Assembly (NCBI GenBank): GCA_961205875.1
Contig: OY540816.1
Span: forward strand, 19,974,701 to 20,038,700
Reading direction: 5' to 3'
DNA length: 64,000 bases
Origin: Sialis fuliginosa
Taxonomy: Eukaryota; Arthropoda; Insecta; Megaloptera; Sialidae
Shown here: positions 62,401-64,000 of the stretch, piece after piece
Layout of the letters: the number at the start of each line of letters is the position of its first letter
Numbering within the stretch: position 1 is the first letter of the stretch
Made by a program: the position numbers and the translations under genes
Notes under the pieces: model-generated
The model's input: only the letters and a program-made list of their open reading frames with translations
The model's database searches: none
What the model was told of the DNA's origin: nothing

Positions 62401-63907
62401 ATATGTATAATCTTTACAAGCTTCCAAAAGCCGTTAGGTTTGCATATGGCAGTGGACATCTTCAAGGCTCTAGTGAAAATCTAATCTATTTGTTTCATGA
62501 AAGGTCTATCCCGGTCAATACGGCCATATTCACGTTCGATGAGAGTCTAGTCGAAGATACGTCAATTAAACTGCTCGCCAACCAGCTGACGGTAGATAAC
62601 CTCACCGTTGAGTGGTTACGAGCCAAGCTCGGCGAGCTGGAGACAGGCGTCAAAGAAATGCAGGAGAAGCAAGAAGCCGTGCAGTCAGAAACGGTCGCCA
62701 ACGGGAGGACGTCTTTAGGTAGCAGTCATGAAGTTATACCGAGGTAAATATTAAAAAAAAACAGACTCGATCATTCTGTATAAAACAAATGAAAAAAATT
62801 GAATCATTTTTTTGTTTTTATACCAAGTAAAAGATCTAGTTAGTCTTCATAGATAACCTGATTTTTAGGAGAAGTATTTTTCTCAATATTTAACAAAATA
62901 TCAACTGCGAACTCAGCAATGAAAGTTACGTTAAAATCGGTCCAATGCTTTTTTAGATCATCAAATTGACAAAATTCTACCTTTTTATAATATATTACTA
63001 CATGAGCTGAAAAGTCGTTGGCCTAACGATGAAAAACTCTTATATTCTTCGACATAATCTCCGTCTACACTTGTTCCAAAGATCCTTTAACATTTCGATA
63101 CCGGTCTTATTGCGGTGAAACAGTGCCAAATTTTGCTTTGAAAGTCGAATGCGTTCATCTTTGAGGTCAATTGTTAATAAACGCGGTACCCATCGCCCGC
63201 AAAGCTTTTTCATATCTAAACACGTTCCTTTGAGATGCCTATGGTGTTAGCTAGCTCACTCACTTTCACTTTGCGGTCATTCAACACAATTTTACAAATG
63301 TTTTCTGGAATAACTGCCTCATTTGGTCTTCCTGAACGTGGTGCATTATTTGTACTCGTACGGTTACGACGAAACTCAGCAAACCAATATTTTACGGTTG
63401 AATTAGCTGAGGCAGATGTGCCGTAACACTTATTAAGCCATTCCTTTGTTGGACGATATTTTCCCCATCAAAAAACAATGTTTAATTAAAACACAAAATT
63501 CACTTTTTCCATTATTAAAAAAAAAAAAAAAAATAGCGTCACTTCGAAGGCTATAACTTGAACAAGAGTACATGAAATTAATTAAGGATGGTACTCTATG
63601 GGAAGAATAAAGATTTTTTGTTTATGTTACCATTTGTATGTCAAGTCAAAGACTTTTCAGCCTGTGTAGTATATCATTTGCATTTTAGAAATATAGGATC
63701 ATTCTATGATCTTTTTTTACATATTTTAGAATACCAGACGTTTCGAAAAAAGAACTAGACGATCTTCGATGTCACGAGCACAAATTGACCAAACAAATGG
63801 AGTTGATCAAGAGTGCCTTGAACGAGTTAGGCTGTGAAGAAGTCCCGTCTGGGTGCGACCTCTCTATGGAGCATCAGAGCTTTCTCGAAAACTCAAACGA
63901 CAACCAA
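32476..63907 (+). CDS. FER: FER/Fps-type F-BAR non-receptor tyrosine kinase, 5' part
   Basis: FER/Fes kinases join membrane-binding F-BAR, SH2 and kinase domains and act in adhesion and actin signalling. Exons 32476-32862, 59738-59834, 60397-60730, 62504-62743 and 63730-63907 join in frame to 412 codons, and a GTAAGT donor at 63908 shows the gene continues past the window. The protein starts MGFSTCLQG with F-BAR features: [19 protein letters not shown], a coiled-coil middle, KLHLAHNEY and [15 protein letters not shown] near residue 272. Then comes the FER-like [15 protein letters not shown] region and a helical segment. SH2 and kinase exons are not visible, so kinase identity rests on the N-terminus. 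Intron 1 is about 26.9 kb. Exon 3 is GC-rich. The exon 4 acceptor (CATGAAAG) is weak. Another F-BAR family is a less likely alternative. Confidence 0.85.
33316..33600. mobile_element. TIR element with CGGAGAATATGGGT ends
   Basis: The left end CGGAGAATATGGGTCCCGAC pairs with right-end GTCGGGACACCCATATTACCG. Inner blocks also pair (TGTCAAAAATAC opposite a TTTTTGATAG stretch, TAGAGTTGATG opposite CATCAAC). About 285 bp, non-coding. Confidence 0.75.
34259..34487. mobile_element. MITE with long terminal inverted repeats (complete copy)
   Basis: Left arm GGGTTGCATAAAGCAAAATT and the following GATTAGTTAATCAGTTG pair with the right arm (CAACTGATTAACTAAT, TTTTGCTTTATGCAATCC), about 45 bp per arm. The right half matches window positions 1-120. 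Confidence 0.8.
34519..34685. repeat. 15-bp minisatellite TTTTTCGAAACACAA
   Basis: Ten near-perfect units from 34519 to 34668, alternating between CAA and CAG at the end of the unit, then decayed units. Because 15 is a multiple of 3, several frames stay open on both strands and give artificial five-residue-repeat proteins. Confidence 0.95.
35185..35212. repeat. AAT trinucleotide microsatellite
   Basis: Nine uninterrupted ATA/AAT units. Confidence 0.9.
36204..36450 (-). repeat. Dispersed repeat, CTGTCTGTCCGTTA family, minus copy
   Basis: Reverse-complement copy: GGTCATAAGTCCACGTAAAC, then GTTATGTTACCTAACGTAAC, then AGTGATAAGCGCACAAACGG and ACAGACAG. Very similar to 37881-38296 except for an internal deletion. 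Confidence 0.7.
36470..36605 (-). repeat. Minus-strand relative of the 184-bp satellite unit
   Basis: Contains the complement of AGTTAATGGTGCAAGCTAT, GTCTTAAAG, GGGGAAGGAGGTCTCGACGG and ATTTATCAATTTTAATT, as in the isolated unit at 28440-28620. Confidence 0.55.
37881..38296 (-). repeat. Dispersed repeat, CTGTCTGTCCGTTA family, longest minus copy
   Basis: On the minus strand it runs from TTAATATATATATAAAGCTC through CTGTCTGTCTGTCCGTTAGT to a CTAGTT end near 37881, about 416 bp. It carries the AAGTCGGAAAAAATTTTGCC block and an internal segment that the 36204 copy lacks. Confidence 0.7.
38304..38475 (+). repeat. Retroelement-like 3' tail
   Basis: Contains AAAATTTCATCAAGATCGGA, CAGTTTAGCCGTGAATAGGT and ACTTTCGCATTTGTAATATT, an ending typical of RTE-type and derived short retroelements in arthropods. 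Short relatives of the ATCGG-CAGT motif occur near 39440, 46730, 47718 and 59340. No reverse transcriptase is seen. Confidence 0.55.
39736..41350. repeat. 115-bp satellite array, 14 copies
   Basis: AGATCAATTTAAATTTTCAC recurs at 39736, 39851, 39966, 40081 and onward every 115-117 bp to 41236, with one shortened unit near 40424. Each unit holds GAGACGAGAGAAATTCTCAG and TACACAGTCGACACCACTGT, both with internal inverted symmetry. Copies are highly similar, implying recent amplification. A GAGACGAGAACGAGACG stretch at 37845 may be an older relative. Confidence 0.95.
41787..42107. mobile_element. MITE, second copy of the ATGTCYGGTATTATAAAG family
   Basis: TCCGGTATTATAAAGGAACT at the left and TCCTTTATAATACCGGACAT at the right. 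The interior is nearly identical to 19121-19454, including GTTTGTTGAAGACTTTGAC. Confidence 0.85.
43240..43560. repeat. Dispersed repeat with CGACTTCAAAAA motifs
   Basis: Starts ATCGACTTCAAAAAAGGAGG and ends with ACCGACTTCAAAAACTGTT, with the complement GGTTTTTGAAGTAGG in between. This pattern is common at termini of repeats in insect genomes. No coding region. Confidence 0.5.
43690..43798 (+). repeat. Repeat end GAGCGAAGCCTCGGGGAAAAGCTAG
   Basis: Has AACGACTGAACCGATTTTTA, then CGAGCGAAGCCTCGGGG and terminal AAAAGCTAG, comparable with the GAAGCCGCGGGCATAGCTAG end at about 1008-1027. Confidence 0.45.
44270..44405 (+). repeat. CTGAAGATG/CGAAACG repeat, reference copy
   Basis: Reads AGAAGAGCCCTGAAGATGTC, then GACGAAACGTTGGCC, ACACGACC, GACGCGGCTTACACCC and AGAAGCCAAGATCC. 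Rearranged or partial copies lie at 13505, 15246, 36831, 57290-57450 and around 62450. It is Penelope-like in its CTGAAGATG-CGAAACG core; no coding part is present. Confidence 0.55.
44443..44775. mobile_element. Foldback element, second copy of the 30.1 kb interior
   Basis: Long inverted repeat: GGAATTTCTGGTGGAATG and AGTGAGAAAGAAGTAATCAG on the left, complements on the right (TTTCTCACTTCC, ACCAGAAATTCC). The centre is near 44610. It lacks the GGAGGTTGGGAAG outer termini of the 30020 element. Confidence 0.8.
45938..46286. mobile_element. hAT-like element, perfect 8-bp target duplication
   Basis: The ends are CATGGGCGCCGG and CCGGCGCCCATG. ACGTATAT occurs directly on both sides (45930-45937 and 46287-46294), the 8-bp duplication characteristic of hAT transposons. 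349 bp, no transposase. The interior is AT-rich with GGGGGTGCAAATGCACC near the right end. Confidence 0.88.
46549..46677. mobile_element. Short TIR element, GGTGAGTAAAAACTATGGA ends
   Basis: GGTGAGTAAAAACTATGGA at the left pairs with TCCATAGTTTTTAATCACC at the right; TATTGC and GCAATA extend the pairing. About 129 bp. Confidence 0.75.
47353..47640. mobile_element. Foldback TIR element with CTAACGCTATCTGCTAGGT arms
   Basis: Arms AATTAGCTTCCAGCTAACGC and ATCTGCTAGGT pair with ACCTAGCAGAT and GCGTTAGCTGGAAGCTAATT. The left outer edge carries ATGTCCGGTATTATAAAG, the terminus of the MITE at 19121, so the two families share an end or one was inserted into the other. A decayed copy lies at 58197-58380. 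Confidence 0.75.
47764..51366. repeat. 184-bp satellite array, 20 copies
   Basis: TTAGCGTATGAG (or GTATGCG) recurs from 47764 to 51261 every 181-186 bp. Each unit contains AGGAGCACGCGAAGGTCTTT, ACTGGAGTCTC and GATCGCGCCAAGCTGAGATA. TCTTTAAG and CTTAAAGA form a perfect 8-bp inverted repeat around TGCGTGATGCT. Unit variants (AATAAAGG, CCTCGATTG, an eight-T run) recur at spacings of several units. No spacers separate units. It lies within FER intron 1. Confidence 0.96.
51794..52527. mobile_element. Large foldback element, arms of about 360 bp
   Basis: The left arm from CTTATTTTTTTGTATTTTAG to about 52150 is the near-perfect complement of the right arm ending AAAATACAAGAAAATAAG. The centre is at about 52160 near GGGTATACC. 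Matching landmarks include GCCATAACTTTTGAACG/CGTTCAAAAGTTATGGC and CCGCAGGTCTGTATCTCAAA with its complement. Non-coding; reading frames in it mirror each other. A diverged arm-like piece lies at 22115-22260. Confidence 0.93.
53450..53950. repeat. Possible dispersed repeat, unclassified
   Basis: Contains GGCAAAGCCGTTCTCAAGTT, CATGGTTTCGAGAAAAACGC and GTTCATCCTGAGGAC, words of a type often repeated in arthropod genomes. No second copy within this window and no ends recognised. Confidence 0.25.
54176..54220. repeat. Compound TG/TATG/TTTG microsatellite
   Basis: Runs of TGTG, TATG and TTTG units in succession. Confidence 0.85.
54334..54680. mobile_element. hAT-like element with CATACAAA target duplication
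   Basis: Starts CAGGGCCGTC and ends GAGGGGCCTG, imperfect inverted ends. Flanked directly by CATACAAA at 54326-54333 and 54681-54688, an 8-bp duplication as in hAT insertions. 347 bp, no transposase; GGCCCTGGGCAC near the left and GGGCACGTGCCC near the right. Confidence 0.82.
54974..55433. mobile_element. Foldback element with CCTTGACCAATCAG ends
   Basis: Left arm CCTTGACCAATCAGCGTTGG and onward; right arm ending CTGATTGGTCAAGGAG. Arms of about 200 bp pair over most of their length, including AAGTACAAATTCGACATTGC with its complement. The centre is near 55200. Confidence 0.88.
57290..57450. repeat. Palindromic copy of the CTGAAGATG repeat
   Basis: TTCTGGGTGTAAGCCGCGTC at the left mirrors GACGCGGCTTACACCCAGAA at the right, around AGAAGAGCCCTGAAGATGTG and ACGAAATATTGG. 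It shows that the repeat family can have terminal inverted arms. Confidence 0.65.
58008..58380. repeat. Degenerate MITE and foldback remnants
   Basis: 58008-58190 resembles the 19121 MITE (GGGGTATCAAACTTATATGA, GACAGTTC). 58197-58380 is a decayed relative of 47353-47640 (AAATTAGCTTCCAGCGAACG, ATCTGCTAGGT, and the complement of GCGCATG-CCAAGGTTAT). Confidence 0.6.
60821..61468. mobile_element. PIF/Harbinger-like element with TAA target duplication
   Basis: Ends AGCCGCGTTTACACTATGTA and TACATAGTGTAAATGCGGCT, flanked by TAA at 60818-60820 and 61469-61471, the Harbinger TWA target. The interior repeats TTATATAACTTTTGCTA and GCTACATGTAGC motifs in both orientations. It carries a Harbinger-like protein fragment at 61090-61302. 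Confidence 0.88.
61090..61302 (-). pseudogene. Truncated Harbinger transposase N-terminus
   Basis: A 71-codon minus-strand frame starting at the ATG at 61302 has the [11 protein letters not shown] motif followed by DLLKDLN and [12 protein letters not shown]. This matches the conserved start of PIF/Harbinger nucleases (HARBI1 family). The DDE catalytic region is absent, so it cannot transpose on its own. It could be a remnant of the parent element. Confidence 0.65.
61699..61830 (+). pseudogene. Truncated pogo/Tigger transposase N-terminus
   Basis: A 43-codon frame from the ATG at 61699 holds [20 protein letters not shown] and then KKIDIA, the start of the CENP-B/Pipsqueak-type helix-turn-helix of pogo transposases. 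It breaks off in the third helix and runs into 3' terminal sequence. The DDD catalytic domain is lost. Confidence 0.65.
62998..63669 (-). mobile_element. Decayed mariner element
   Basis: The ends CTACATGAGCTGAAAAGTC and the complement of CTACACAGGCTGAAAAGTC are flanked by TA (62996-62997, 63670-63671). The 672-bp length is about half of an intact mariner. The minus strand still encodes transposase fragments. It lies in FER intron 4. Confidence 0.85.
63040..63470 (-). pseudogene. mariner transposase pseudogene
   Basis: Minus-strand frames show [30 protein letters not shown] and [13 protein letters not shown], the helix-turn-helix region of mariner transposases. A frameshifted piece with [18 protein letters not shown] and [11 protein letters not shown] follows. 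There are stops and frame breaks, and the remaining catalytic region is deleted. Confidence 0.85.
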
Positions 63908-64000
63908 GTAAGTTCATTTCTGTTTCTAGGCATCCAATCGCGGATTATTGCAGAATTAGTTCAAGTGTGCTGTTTTAGAATCTATAATAATTTTAGGGCG

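Overview
This looks like nuclear DNA of an arthropod, most likely an insect. The sequence is strongly AT-rich and the genes are intron-split with GT-AG boundaries. AATAAA signals follow most stops, and non-autonomous DNA transposons, foldback elements and satellites are abundant. TTAGG-type pentamers occur inside one intronic repeat. I cannot name the species. Exon boundaries below were read by eye from splice signals, reading frame and family resemblance.

Left end, about 1.8-8.9 kb, is a compact housekeeping cluster on alternating strands: kynurenine formamidase (+), the tRNA m1A58 methyltransferase subunit TRMT6 (-), a 67-residue coiled-coil protein (+), the peroxisomal RING protein PEX10 (-), the respiratory-chain subunit NDUFA4 (+) and phosphopantothenate-cysteine ligase PPCS (+). 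Two divergent pairs share intervals of 302 and 478 bp, and one convergent pair has stops only 45 bp apart with overlapping 3' signals.

From 8.9 to 24.4 kb a 7.7 kb gene desert leads to two more NDUFA4 paralogues (16.6-21.7 and 23.6-24.4 kb). With the first copy they form a three-member cluster in one orientation with the same two phase-0 intron positions, interrupted only by PPCS. The third copy is clearly diverged and has a different C-terminus. Next, from about 24.9 to 31.8 kb, is a TOG-domain gene of the TOGARAM/crescerin type (5' end unresolved). Two of its exons are abruptly GC-rich.

From 32.5 kb to the end of the window lies the 5' part of a FER/Fps-type F-BAR tyrosine kinase gene. Five coding exons are visible (F-BAR and the following coiled-coil region); SH2 and kinase exons would lie beyond the right edge. 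Its first intron is about 26.9 kb and contains a 115-bp satellite (14 copies), a 184-bp satellite (20 copies, with signs of higher-order structure), a 15-bp minisatellite, several foldback elements, TIR elements and two hAT-like elements with perfect 8-bp target duplications. Later introns contain a Harbinger element inserted in the terminal repeat of a pogo/Tigger element, and a decayed mariner. No prokaryotic features, CRISPR arrays, rRNA or convincing tRNA genes were seen.
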